A DNA stretch of 64,000 nt from Veillonella sp. VA137 (GCF_003992015.1 NZ_RQVK01000007.1:1-64000); one strand, 5' to 3'; shown: positions 36,619 to 47,874, counted from the stretch's first letter. Notes: generated from the letters alone by a model not told the origin. A program made the numbers and translations.

Positions 36619-38726
36619 CCTATGGGTCTAAAGGAGTGTCGTACCTAGCGGATCCAACGATTGGAAAAAGCAGTAAGCAATACAACGAACTTGGATTGAT
36701 ACCTACGATTATGCCTGGGGAACGTGGCAAGGCAAATAGCACAACCTATTCAGCAATCGCTAAAGGAGTGCTAGATGTTGAACATCCTGAGGTGAATCTC
36801 AATACCATTCGTAGAAATACGGAAGATTCACTACATACATTAAGCACTATTTTTGATAGGCAAGGTATTGCAGAACGACAAGAAACAGCTAAACTATTCA
36901 GCAAGTATATGAATGAAGCAATCCATAGATTTGGTGAAATGAGAGATGCAAGAGGACAACGAATCTATGAAGATGGTTCATCTGAAAAGGTCGCATTGCA
37001 CGCTCTATCTGGTGCCATTACATCAGCTATTGTAAAAGGAAATCCTACAACTGGTGCCATATCTGGTGGCCTCAATGAAGCATTGATACAATCTATAAGC
37101 AAACTAGCGAAGGATCACCCAGCAAGAGCACAACTACTATCTGCTAGCCTTGGCTATACCGTAGATAAGCTATTAGGTGGAGACGGATTAGGAGGTGCTA
37201 GCATTGCACAAGCTGGAACGAAGTGGAATCGTTATGGACCTCGTAGAAGATTTAATGGAGAAGTCACAGTACAGTTAGCAGGCGTACTACAAACTAAAGT
37301 AGCTAATAAGGAGCCTATAGATTTTCAAGATGTTAAAAATGTAAAATTTAGTATGCTAAATAATTGGGAAGAGGAAGAAGTCTCGATTGAAGATTTACCA
37401 CATCAATATGTCGTATGGGTAGCCGACAAAAATGGTTTTGGACAAGATTACGTAGTCGATAAAGTTAAAAAAAGGTTAATCCCAATATATGGAGATTTTA
37501 AAACCCAGTATATTAGTGTAAATAATAAAAAGAATATTATTTTTACAGGGGATGATGCTATATTAAAAAATGAATTGCATCTATATCCAACCGATGAAAA
37601 AAGTGTACCTTTAGGTTACATTATTCAGAATAAACATATTAGAGAGTTTTTTGGTGGTTTTAGAGAAGGCTTTGGAGATGCTTTAGAAAGTGATATAGAA
37701 GGGCAAAAAGAGTTTTTAGAAGAATTAATGTTTAATCCACTTGGCGTGATACATGATATGCAAAAATTAGTGGAAAATTTAAGTCAGGTTTCTAATTTGC
37801 AACACTATAGAGAACAATTGTCGCAGATAACTAATGAAATGTATCAGATTGCATTGAGCGATGATAATAAGAGAAAAGGAGTCTTGTTAGGTCAAGCAAC
37901 GGAAATAGTAGCAAGTATTATATTAAGCCCAGATAAAATAAAAATATCAAAGGTTAATTTTTTGAATAAAGTACATAAGATAATGGAATTTACACCTCAA
38001 CGCATTAAGTTTGAGCAAGCATTTGAAGCTGCTGTTGCTATGGGGAAAATTGTTGATGAAGAAGAAACTCTTATTAAGGTAAATAAAATAAATGCTATTG
38101 AAAATAAAGCAGAAGTAATTGGAAAAGAATCTAAATTGACAGCTAAGGATGCAAAAGCTAATAAAAGCATAGAATCAAATAAAAAAGCATCCCCTAAACA
38201 ATCTACTACTGAAACGGCAAGTCCTACTACAAACACAACAAAATTAGCTGATAGTCCAGATATTTATCGAAATGGTGAGCAATATAAACCGGGAGTGAAA
38301 ACAAGAGAATTAAAAGAGAATATTGTATATGAGAGCAAAGGGTATTATTACCAAACGGATGAATTAGGTCGTATAAAGGCTGCCCAAGGTGATTTGCGAT
38401 TAGAAGATGGTGTACGAAATAACGGAGATCAATTAAAAGCAGGTGGTGATGACCGATTACGAGGGGACCATGGTGGACATCTGATAGCTAGAATCTTTGG
38501 AGGTTCAGGAGAATTAGATAATCTAGTTGCCATGGATGCAATTGTGAATAGAAGTGATTATAAAACTATGGAAAATCGATGGAAGAATGCATTACAAGAG
38601 GGTAAGGAGGTGAAGGTAACGATAGATATAGTATATGATGGAGCAAATAAAAGACCAAAAGAATTTAATATAAATTATATTATCGATAATAATGATGATA
38701 CATTAACGATTGCAAATGGAGGTTAA
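35496..38726 (+). CDS. Orphan CdiA C-terminal module with His-type non-specific nuclease domain
   Basis: Lacks signal peptide and TPS domains: it begins in the last haemagglutinin repeats shared with cdiA (to about residue 374). The unique part has a pretoxin helix region (VALHALSGAITSAIVKGN...TTGAISGGLNEAL), a beta region (about 590-680), a Lys/Thr/Ser-rich linker (about 870-915) and a terminal domain with RGDHGGHLIARIFGGSGE (active His near 992-995) and NRSDYKTMENRWKNAL, the pattern of the DNA/RNA non-specific endonuclease family (Endonuclea_NS_2). The only in-frame start is an internal GTG at 35496 with a weak AAAGG site, so it may be untranslated until recombined. Function is inferred from motif. 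Confidence 0.75.
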   Translation: MIGSRFGSVTLGATGSTQIEASDVASKGDIQVQGSGVTIRNGYTTSHTEETHRFSKSGLTLSLSNRLVDTTTNAVGTLTRANSVKDERLKALLAYKTYDDAKTSIEKSKLKDQAKSLHLNLSLGTERSEASTNVDSKIAKGSTVVSDGHIRITTKKDDLRIEGSDVQGKDITLESANSIYVKGKETTSKMTQSMKQKQASLGVSYDLLQHRFFDISVNASGSKGNIVGTDIVHDPTKITATNTLGVKTKQDLHIKDGVLKGEAIQANVGGNLEIHSVQDTHDYTDHTTSGGMGLSLSKKGGFNSLQGSLQQTDIDSTYTSVIHPSGMFAGSTGFNISVGNTTTLEGALLASKTDANALKTKYLVMKDMENRAKYTYGSKGVSYLADPTIGKSSKQYNELGLIPTIMPGERGKANSTTYSAIAKGVLDVEHPEVNLNTIRRNTEDSLHTLSTIFDRQGIAERQETAKLFSKYMNEAIHRFGEMRDARGQRIYEDGSSEKVALHALSGAITSAIVKGNPTTGAISGGLNEALIQSISKLAKDHPARAQLLSASLGYTVDKLLGGDGLGGASIAQAGTKWNRYGPRRRFNGEVTVQLAGVLQTKVANKEPIDFQDVKNVKFSMLNNWEEEEVSIEDLPHQYVVWVADKNGFGQDYVVDKVKKRLIPIYGDFKTQYISVNNKKNIIFTGDDAILKNELHLYPTDEKSVPLGYIIQNKHIREFFGGFREGFGDALESDIEGQKEFLEELMFNPLGVIHDMQKLVENLSQVSNLQHYREQLSQITNEMYQIALSDDNKRKGVLLGQATEIVASIILSPDKIKISKVNFLNKVHKIMEFTPQRIKFEQAFEAAVAMGKIVDEEETLIKVNKINAIENKAEVIGKESKLTAKDAKANKSIESNKKASPKQSTTETASPTTNTTKLADSPDIYRNGEQYKPGVKTRELKENIVYESKGYYYQTDELGRIKAAQGDLRLEDGVRNNGDQLKAGGDDRLRGDHGGHLIARIFGGSGELDNLVAMDAIVNRSDYKTMENRWKNALQEGKEVKVTIDIVYDGANKRPKEFNINYIIDNNDDTLTIANGG

Positions 38727-38728
38727 GA

Positions 38729-40276
38729 ATGTATGTTGAAAGCAAGAAAAAAGAATCTGAGCTAAAGATTAAACAAGAAGCTTATGATATGGCAAAATTA
38801 CTTTTTGATGATAATTGGAGTGAAGTTTTAGTATGTAGTCAAAAGTTTCATTCTAGTATGAATGGGGCATTTCTTGTTCTATATGATGATGACACCTTTT
38901 TACATCAATATGATTTATGTATGTTTTCTTATTACAAAAAAAGTTGTGTACCTAATATTACTAGAAGATTTTACAAGATAGCAGGAGATACCTTCGATGA
39001 TAAGAGTATTGATGAAACACGCCCGACGAATCTAATGTTGTTAGATATAAAAAGAAATGGTGAATATTCTGCAAAATATCTTGAGAATTTATCTGACTAT
39101 GAATATTACGGCACGCCACTCTCAGTATGGAAATATAAAAAAGTAGGAGTTCTTGATGAGGAGTATGGAAAAGAAGAGGTTACTAAATTTATAAAAGAAT
39201 TTAATATTACTCCAGAGAGGGTTTTGAAGAATAAAGTCCTTGCAGTTCCTTTCAACACATTAATAGAGAATATATTGGTTAAGAATATATATTATCTGGC
39301 TCCATTTTTGAAGAGTAATACTACTAAAGTTTATTTTCATCTGGATATTATTCAAAAAAAATATAATCTTAAGATGTATCTTCAAATGAATGATGATACA
39401 TGGAAAGTGATAGATAATATACAAAAATTACAGGGAAATCTATGTGAACAACAAATCAAGAATACTTGTTTGGAATGGGCAGATGAGTTTTATATAGTAC
39501 ATACAAGGTCTGGTAGAAACACTAGCTCCTATATAGACTACATCTGTGACATTTCCACCGGCGAACTCTCTTATGTATATGACAATATAACAGAAGATAA
39601 TTTTACTGATGAACTAGCTTTGGTAAATGCCTGGGAAGAACGGTATTTCTCCCCAGATGGGGAACCATTGCATACGCATGCAGTAGCACCTCATGAGAGA
39701 TGTATCACAGGGACTATGCACATAGATATGTCTCAGTTTATTGAGGAGGAGGTAGAGGAAATGGCTAGTGTAGATCCAGCTATAGAATTTACAGGGGAAG
39801 ATATTCACGATTTGATTCCACAATATCTTCAAAATAGTTACGATATTTTGTATTCTATTTTGCCAGGTACATATCATCGGGTATACCTATATGTAGAGAA
39901 TGATGGAACGGTATGCCGTCAACTAGGGTATATCATTGTCGACGGTGAATATCTTACTTTTGAGGAGATGGTGGATCGGAAGGTGGTTTCTAAGGCGACT
40001 TATGATGCTACGATGGAACAACTAACACTGTGGTCGAATTACATGCGAAATGCATTTATTGCATGCCATCTTGAACCATGGACGGTGTTCTCCTATATGA
40101 TAGATGAAGAACGACATATTTCCACTAACTTTGGTTACGATGTATTAGCAGAACAAACCTATGATAATGAACTCTTTGACCTATGGTCTTATGAAAAACT
40201 AGGCATTAAGAGTTCTAACTTATCTGAAGAGAAAATAGCATCTATTGTTCCAGAAAATGAATATGCCAAATTTTAA
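38729..40276 (+). CDS. Putative immunity protein with YezG/DUF600-like C-terminal domain
   Basis: A 515-residue protein that follows the orphan toxin by two bases. The C-terminal part (about 360-490) has the DUF600/YezG look: HRVYLYVENDGTVCRQLGYI and, further on, NAFIACHLEPWTVFSYMID and ISTNFGYDVL. In Bacillus, YezG protects against the DNase toxin YeeF, so a YezG-type partner fits the nuclease motif. The N-terminal 260 residues are AT-rich and contain a second, divergent set of similar strands (NGAFLVLYDDDTFLHQYDL, TKVYFHLDIIQKKYNLKMYL). Codon and base use change near 39.52 kb, hinting at a fused or mosaic gene. Confidence 0.65.
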   Translation: MYVESKKKESELKIKQEAYDMAKLLFDDNWSEVLVCSQKFHSSMNGAFLVLYDDDTFLHQYDLCMFSYYKKSCVPNITRRFYKIAGDTFDDKSIDETRPTNLMLLDIKRNGEYSAKYLENLSDYEYYGTPLSVWKYKKVGVLDEEYGKEEVTKFIKEFNITPERVLKNKVLAVPFNTLIENILVKNIYYLAPFLKSNTTKVYFHLDIIQKKYNLKMYLQMNDDTWKVIDNIQKLQGNLCEQQIKNTCLEWADEFYIVHTRSGRNTSSYIDYICDISTGELSYVYDNITEDNFTDELALVNAWEERYFSPDGEPLHTHAVAPHERCITGTMHIDMSQFIEEEVEEMASVDPAIEFTGEDIHDLIPQYLQNSYDILYSILPGTYHRVYLYVENDGTVCRQLGYIIVDGEYLTFEEMVDRKVVSKATYDATMEQLTLWSNYMRNAFIACHLEPWTVFSYMIDEERHISTNFGYDVLAEQTYDNELFDLWSYEKLGIKSSNLSEEKIASIVPENEYAKF

Positions 40277-40293
40277 TATGAAGGAGTCTAGGA

Positions 40294-41952
40294 TTGACAA
40301 ATCATAAAATAGTTACAGGCCTTGCTTGTTTGTGTATAGGGGCGCTTTCTCATAGTGTTCATGCTAATACTATAGACGAGCAAGGTAAGCTGCTAGACCA
40401 GATGGAGCGTTCTATATCTCATGTAGAGCAAAAGGGAACGCCGTCTTTCACAGTTCTTACAGAGGGGATTGTACCTCAAAATATAAATCAACTGTCTAGT
40501 GATGAACTAGAATTTTTAATTCATCATATTGAGCTATCTCAGGTTCCACCAGAGTTTAGTTTTCTGCAAACGATGGTGGCTAAGAAAGAACATCAATTGT
40601 ATGGGGTAGAAACAATTAATACCTTGTTGCAAGAACTGAATACAACCTTACTAGATAGAGGGTATGTGACTTCTAAGGTCTATATGGAGCCTCAAAATAT
40701 AGGGAGTGGAACACTTCGGTTATCCTTGCTGGTAGGAACCATAGAGGAGATACAATTTAAGGGCGTAGCAGGTAATTATACAAATGCATTAGCCTTTCAT
40801 AAGGGGCATATTTTAAACATACGGAAGATAGAACAAACTGTAGATAATTTAAATGCAGTGCCCCATCAGAAGGCTAAGGTACAGTTACAACCGAGAAGTA
40901 AGTTAGGTACATCTATAGTGGTATTTCAGATAGAAAATAAATCTAAAGTAGAGGTCACCACAGGATTCGATAATTTTGGTAATGAAGGGACAGGGCGCTT
41001 TCAAGGAAATATGTCTATTACAGTAGGCAGACCATTAGATCGTAGTGATACCTTATACTATAGCTTAACAAAATCTAGACACTCAGATAGTATCAATACG
41101 AGCAAATCCAGTTATGTATCATATCAAATACCTATTGGAAATGATAGCATTACCCTTAGCCATTCTAATTCAGACTATCAACAACGGGTTGCTTATGCCA
41201 TTAAACCGTTTATTTCTAGCGGTAACTTTACTAGCGATGAATTACGATGGAATCACGTATTGCATAGGAATAGCCAACAGATTACAGAATTAGTACAAGA
41301 TCTTACACATAAGACAAGGCATTCGTTTATCAATGGTAGTGAAATTGATGTGCAACGGAGAAATACCACGTCTTGGTCCATAGGAATACATCAAAAACGA
41401 TATAGCAAGAAGGGAAGTTTAGATTGGTTAGTGCAATATGAAAAAGGTGTTCCTTGGTGGGCTAGTCCTGGACCGACAGATCATTTAGAGGAAGCTACGA
41501 CACAGTATCATATATATACGGGGAAAGTGAACTATCAACGTGCATTGACACTTTGGAATCGAAAAGCTACCTATACAATAGAAGCAAAAGGACAGTATAC
41601 GAATAGTAAGCTCTATAGCAGTGAGTTCTTTACCATTGGTGGATGGTATACGGTGCGTGGGTTTACCGGTGATAGAAATCTAGCCGCAGAACGAGGGTTT
41701 TATGTACGGAACACCTTGGATGTATCATTAAATCAGAATCATACAGTGTATATAGGTTTGGATTATGGTAAAGTGTACGGAAAATCTACGGAAGATATAT
41801 TGGGTACAGAGTTGTGGGGTGGAGCCATTGGAATGAAAGGACACTATGGAAGTGCTAACTATAATCTATTCTTGTCCACACCGTTACAAGTACCAAACGG
41901 TTTTACAGTGCCACACCGAGTCCTAGGAATACAGATGAGTGTAGCATTCTAA
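40294..41952 (+). CDS. cdiB: CdiB/TpsB-type outer-membrane transporter (ShlB/FhaC family)
   Basis: The outer-membrane partner that exports the CdiA-like protein. A TTG start 7 bases after AAGGAG begins a signal peptide ending SHSVHA. Residues about 60-210 form POTRA-type domains (TINTLLQELNTTLLDRGYVTSKVYM...GTLRLSLLVGTIEEI), followed by a 16-strand-type barrel rich in alternating polar/hydrophobic strands. The lid-loop signature VRGF (residues 454-457) precedes the barrel end, and the last residue is Phe, as outer-membrane barrels require. It lies 17 bases after the orphan immunity gene, so the whole locus may be one transcript with the transporter last. Confidence 0.93.
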   Translation: MTNHKIVTGLACLCIGALSHSVHANTIDEQGKLLDQMERSISHVEQKGTPSFTVLTEGIVPQNINQLSSDELEFLIHHIELSQVPPEFSFLQTMVAKKEHQLYGVETINTLLQELNTTLLDRGYVTSKVYMEPQNIGSGTLRLSLLVGTIEEIQFKGVAGNYTNALAFHKGHILNIRKIEQTVDNLNAVPHQKAKVQLQPRSKLGTSIVVFQIENKSKVEVTTGFDNFGNEGTGRFQGNMSITVGRPLDRSDTLYYSLTKSRHSDSINTSKSSYVSYQIPIGNDSITLSHSNSDYQQRVAYAIKPFISSGNFTSDELRWNHVLHRNSQQITELVQDLTHKTRHSFINGSEIDVQRRNTTSWSIGIHQKRYSKKGSLDWLVQYEKGVPWWASPGPTDHLEEATTQYHIYTGKVNYQRALTLWNRKATYTIEAKGQYTNSKLYSSEFFTIGGWYTVRGFTGDRNLAAERGFYVRNTLDVSLNQNHTVYIGLDYGKVYGKSTEDILGTELWGGAIGMKGHYGSANYNLFLSTPLQVPNGFTVPHRVLGIQMSVAF

Positions 41953-42063
41953 AGATTTGATAGGATTATTCCCTATAGAAATGGCAACATATAATAGGCT
42001 GCGGCATCTCTTTCAATTGTTTAGTACCTACTAACTTCGGTTGAGGGGATTCAGTATTTTGCC

Positions 42064-42092
42064 TTGCAAAAGGTGGGGATTATTACTATAAT
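42064..42092 (+). promoter_or_regulatory. Promoter for glyA-upp
   Basis: TTGCAA (42064-42069), a 17-base spacer and TATAAT (42087-42092). Transcription would begin near 42100, about 30 bases before the glyA ATG. The stretch between cdiB and this promoter (41953-42063) shows no clear terminator. Confidence 0.8.
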
Positions 42093-42131
42093 AAAGGATA
42101 GATTGAAATGTTTCTTTCACAGGAGGTTACC

Positions 42132-44017
<1,886 letters not shown>

Positions 44018-44036
44018 ACGGTGTTGCCCAAAGAGT

Positions 44037-44072
44037 AGTGCGCGTTTCTTTTCAGTGACGCGCATTATTTTT
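44037..44072 (+). terminator. Intrinsic terminator after upp
   Basis: TGCGCGT (44039-44045) pairs with ACGCGCA (44058-44064), followed by TTATTTTTG. Confidence 0.75.
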
Positions 44073-44088
44073 GTAAGAAAGGGTATAT

Positions 44089-45465
44089 ATGGCAAAAAAG
44101 AAAACAGTTTTTTTCTGCTCAGAGTGTGGAAATGAATCATCGAAATGGTTTGGCCGTTGTACGGCATGTGGTGCTTGGAATACGGCAGTAGAAGAAGAAC
44201 TGCAACCGGAAGTTAAAACAAAACATGTAGCGTCGTATCGACCGGTTCAAGATGAAGATAATAAGCCGAAGGCTTTGACAGAGATTGAGGTAGGCGCTAT
44301 TGCCCGAATTACTTCCGGATATGGAGAAATTGATCGTGTTCTTGGCGGGGGTATTGTACCTGGTGCGTTAATCTTGCTAGGTGGGGATCCGGGTATTGGT
44401 AAGTCTACCTTACTATTGCAAGTATCTGGTCGTATTGCAGAAGAGTCTGGTAAGGTTCTGTATGCATCTGGAGAAGAATCAGATATGCAGTTAAAATTAA
44501 GAGCGCATCGACTAGGCATCAACTCTTCCAATCTGTTAGTGCAGGCAGAAACTAATTTAGATACCATATTGAATGAGGCGAAACGAAGTCAACCAATGCT
44601 ACTTGTGATTGACTCTATCCAAACTATGTATGTAGGTTCTGTAGAATCTGCACCGGGGAGTGTCAGTCAAGTTCGTGAATGTACGGCTAGATTGCTACGC
44701 TTTGCAAAAGATCAAGATATTCCAGTGATTATTATTGGTCATGTTACCAAAGATGGTACTATTGCAGGTCCTCGTATGCTAGAGCATATGGTGGACGTAG
44801 TATTGTATTTTGAAGGAGAACGGTCCTATCAATTTCGTATTTTACGAGGTATTAAAAACCGCTTCGGATCGACTTCGGAATCAGGATTATTTACCATGGA
44901 AGAAGAAGGGTTAGGAGAACTCCTCAACCCATCAGCGACTCTATTAGCAGAGCGGTCAGAAGAAGAGACGGGTTCTGCCATCATGGCTTACTTAGAAGGA
45001 GTACGACCTATCTTAGTAGAAGTACAGAGCTTAGTGGTATCCACTGCCTTTGGTATGCCACGGAGAACAGCCATTGGGTATGATTTAAATAAGCTGATTT
45101 TGCTCCTAGCCGTATTAGAAAAACGTTGTGGCTTTACATTAGGTAACAAAGATGTGTATGTCACTATCATTGGGGGCTTAAAAATTAATGAACCGGCATG
45201 TGATTTAGCGATGGCAGTGGCGATTATCTCTAATTTAAAAAACAAGCCAGTACCTCCAGATATGGTGATCTTAGGTGAAGTAGGATTGACCGGCAATATT
45301 CGTAGTATTCCACGCATAGAACAACGGATAGGAGAAGCAAAAAAACTTGGATTTAAACAATTTATTATCCCTGCTGGAAATGTAAAACAATTAAAAGGAA
45401 TACAAGACGGTATCTCTATAAAAGGCGTTACCAGTATTCAAGAAGTAATGAAAAGTATATTCTAA
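44089..45465 (+). CDS. radA: DNA repair protein RadA (Sms)
   Basis: RecA-related branch-migration protein for recombinational repair. N-terminal zinc finger CSECGNESSKWFGRCTACGAW, Walker A GGDPGIGKSTLLLQ, the RadA-specific KNRFGST motif, and a C-terminal Lon-protease-like domain (NKDVYVTIIGGLKI...AMAVAIISNLKN...LGEVGLTGNIR). 458 aa, normal. Confidence 0.97.
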   Translation: MAKKKTVFFCSECGNESSKWFGRCTACGAWNTAVEEELQPEVKTKHVASYRPVQDEDNKPKALTEIEVGAIARITSGYGEIDRVLGGGIVPGALILLGGDPGIGKSTLLLQVSGRIAEESGKVLYASGEESDMQLKLRAHRLGINSSNLLVQAETNLDTILNEAKRSQPMLLVIDSIQTMYVGSVESAPGSVSQVRECTARLLRFAKDQDIPVIIIGHVTKDGTIAGPRMLEHMVDVVLYFEGERSYQFRILRGIKNRFGSTSESGLFTMEEEGLGELLNPSATLLAERSEEETGSAIMAYLEGVRPILVEVQSLVVSTAFGMPRRTAIGYDLNKLILLLAVLEKRCGFTLGNKDVYVTIIGGLKINEPACDLAMAVAIISNLKNKPVPPDMVILGEVGLTGNIRSIPRIEQRIGEAKKLGFKQFIIPAGNVKQLKGIQDGISIKGVTSIQEVMKSIF

Positions 45466-45552
45466 ACCTATTTGCTGAGTTCTTATTATGATTCATTCAT
45501 GAGAATCACAGATAGGTATATTATACTTTTATAAAAAGGAGGAGGTGACCAT

Positions 45553-46692
45553 ATGATCTATAATTTATTACGCTATGCTATTGCTATCTTATTTGGTAGT
45601 ATGGGGTACGTCGGAGCAGACGCACTATCAACGCTTATGGTACCTATATGGGATGAAAAGATGCTACAAATGGGCGTATTTGGGATATCTGTAATTATGA
45701 TATTGTACTATACCCTAAGTATCTTATTAGCTGCTTTTATCGGTTATTTAGTGTCCCAGTATATTTTACGCTTGGGCTTAAGCGTAGCAAAACAAATTGA
45801 ACGTATTTTAAGTCGAGTTCCTAGTCAACAACTAGTAGCTGGCACGATCGGATTATTATTTGGACTCATTATTGCTAATTTAATTGGTATGGCTTTTGAA
45901 CGTGTTCCAATTATTGGCTCATACTTACCTATCGTGCTCAGTGCTGTATTGGGATATATAGGGATTCGTTTGGGCATGGATAAGGGGCCTGACTTATATA
46001 AAGCCATGGTATCTTATACATTTAGAGGATTACTCAATAAGGGTAGATCACCTAAAGAATCAAAAGATAAAAATGCCCCACCTCAAACTTGTTCTGCTAA
46101 GGTCTTAGATACATCGGTGGTCATTGATGGTCGAATTTTAGATATTGTAAATACAGGATTTTTAGAAGGTCCTTTCATAGTACCTGTATTTGTTCTAGAA
46201 GAATTGCAAAAACTGTCTGATTCTGCGGATACTATGAAACGGAATAGAGGTAGACGAGGGCTTGACTTACTACAGACAATGCGTGAAAAATTAAAAGAAT
46301 CTATGGAAATCATTGATGTTGACTATGAAGATCTGTCAGAAGTAGATTTGAAATTGATTCGCCTTAGTATGGATAAACATTGGAAACTGATAACTAATGA
46401 TTTTAATCTTAATAAAATAGCTACCTTGCAAGGTGTTGAGGTGTTGAACCTAAATGATTTAGCGAATGCGATCAAGCCGAAAATGATGAGCGGTGAAACC
46501 TTACAAGTACGCATTATGAAAGCTGGTAAAGAACCACATCAAGGAGTTGCTTATTTAGATGATGGTACTATGATTGTTGTGGAAAATGGTGTAGACTATG
46601 TGGATCAAACGGTAAATGTTGTAGTTACCTCTGTCTTACAAACTAGTGCGGGACGAATGATTTTTGCCCGTGTAGAGGAATCAAATTCCTAG
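45553..46692 (+). CDS. PIN-TRAM domain membrane protein (YacL-like)
   Basis: The N-terminal third has four hydrophobic segments (about residues 5-25, 38-65, 95-118, 122-140). The PIN ribonuclease domain follows (about 175-300) with acidic residues in VLDTSVVIDGRILDI, FVLEELQKLSD, RRGLDLLQ and TNDFNLNKIA. A TRAM RNA-binding domain closes the protein (KAGKEPHQGVAYLDDGTMIVVENG, about 315-375). The Bacillus homologue YacL lies between radA and ispD, exactly as here. Substrate unknown. Confidence 0.92.
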   Translation: MIYNLLRYAIAILFGSMGYVGADALSTLMVPIWDEKMLQMGVFGISVIMILYYTLSILLAAFIGYLVSQYILRLGLSVAKQIERILSRVPSQQLVAGTIGLLFGLIIANLIGMAFERVPIIGSYLPIVLSAVLGYIGIRLGMDKGPDLYKAMVSYTFRGLLNKGRSPKESKDKNAPPQTCSAKVLDTSVVIDGRILDIVNTGFLEGPFIVPVFVLEELQKLSDSADTMKRNRGRRGLDLLQTMREKLKESMEIIDVDYEDLSEVDLKLIRLSMDKHWKLITNDFNLNKIATLQGVEVLNLNDLANAIKPKMMSGETLQVRIMKAGKEPHQGVAYLDDGTMIVVENGVDYVDQTVNVVVTSVLQTSAGRMIFARVEESNS

Positions 46693-46704
46693 AAAGGGAG
46701 TACC

Positions 46705-47871
46705 ATGATTAGTTGTATCTTATTAGCGGCAGGTGCAGGGCGCCGAATGGGCTATACAGATAATAAAGTATGTATGCCATTGGGACAGTATACAGTGCTA
46801 CAATGGAATTTACATCATATGAAACAATGGGAAGGTTTAGAAGAAGTCATTGTGGTTGTATCGGAACAAGCTCAATTTTCTATTCAAGAACAAGTGGAAG
46901 CTATGCAGGTACCGTGGATGGTGCAATATGTGATTGGTGGAGCAGAACGACAAGACTCTGTAGCAGCTGGACTTTCACAGGTAGCAAATGAAGCAGAAAT
47001 CATACTTGTTCATGACGGAGCAAGACCATTGGCGAAGAAAGAGTTAGTTCATCGAGTAGTTGAGGGAGCTAAAGCATATGGAGCTGCGGTGCCCGCCATC
47101 CCTGTGGTAGATACGATAAAACGTGTGAATGCTGAGGGATATGTAGAAGAAACGTTACTACGTTCTGAATTATATAGAATGCAAACACCACAAGGGTTTC
47201 AAACAGCTGTTTTATTAGATGCTTATGTCTATGCGGAAGAACACAGATATAAAGGAACCGATGATGTATCCTTAGTAGAGTTTCAAGGAAAGCCAGTACA
47301 TATCGTAGAAGGGGACAGAAAAAATATTAAATTAACGGTCCCTGAAGATGTGGCGATTGCTAAGAAGTATTTAGGAGTGGAACCGATGATGCGAATTGGT
47401 TATGGTTATGATATCCACCGTTTCAAAGAGGGACGACCTTGTGTATTAGGAGGAGTATCAATCGATAGCCCTATTGGTCCTGATGGGCATTCTGATGCGG
47501 ATGTGTTGATTCATGCTCTTATGGATGCAATGCTAGGTGCTGCAGGTATGCGAGACATTGGGTATTATTTTCCTCCAGAAGATGATGCTTTCAAAGGGAT
47601 TTCTAGTAGGCTATTATTAGAAAAAGTGGTACAATTATTAAAGGACTCAAATTTTGGAATCTACAATGCAGATATCATGGTCATTGCAGAAGCTCCTAAA
47701 TTGAAGCCTCATATCGAAAAAATGAAAGAAAATCTAAGTGTGGATTTAGGTATCCCGCTTAGTAGAATTAGTATTAAAGCAACGACAAATGAAGGGTTAG
47801 GTGCCTTGGGAAGAACAGAAGGTATAGCCGCACAAGCTGTTGTTTCAATGTATGAAAGAGAGGAGTTATAA
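46705..47871 (+). CDS. ispDF: Fused IspD-IspF of the MEP isoprenoid pathway
   Basis: Residues 1-228 are IspD (2-C-methyl-D-erythritol 4-phosphate cytidylyltransferase): LLAAGAGRRMG nucleotide loop, VHDGARPL and DTIKRV. Residues 230-388 are IspF (MECDP synthase): GYGYDIHRF (zinc Asp, His), GPDGHSDADVLIHALMDAMLG (zinc His), DIGYYFPP and TTNEGLGALGR. The join comes at about residue 229 with no stop or frameshift. The two enzymes catalyse the third and fifth steps of the pathway. Confidence 0.96.
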   Translation: MISCILLAAGAGRRMGYTDNKVCMPLGQYTVLQWNLHHMKQWEGLEEVIVVVSEQAQFSIQEQVEAMQVPWMVQYVIGGAERQDSVAAGLSQVANEAEIILVHDGARPLAKKELVHRVVEGAKAYGAAVPAIPVVDTIKRVNAEGYVEETLLRSELYRMQTPQGFQTAVLLDAYVYAEEHRYKGTDDVSLVEFQGKPVHIVEGDRKNIKLTVPEDVAIAKKYLGVEPMMRIGYGYDIHRFKEGRPCVLGGVSIDSPIGPDGHSDADVLIHALMDAMLGAAGMRDIGYYFPPEDDAFKGISSRLLLEKVVQLLKDSNFGIYNADIMVIAEAPKLKPHIEKMKENLSVDLGIPLSRISIKATTNEGLGALGRTEGIAAQAVVSMYEREEL

Positions 47872-47874
47872 CTC

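Noticed and set aside
26465-41952. Prophage or IS-borne island
   Set aside because: No integrase, transposase, phage structural gene, tRNA junction or flanking terminal repeat was seen; the only long repeat is internal to the CDI modules.
41953-42063. Riboswitch upstream of glyA
   Set aside because: No glycine, THF or other known riboswitch core could be matched; short G-rich and inverted stretches did not build a clear fold.
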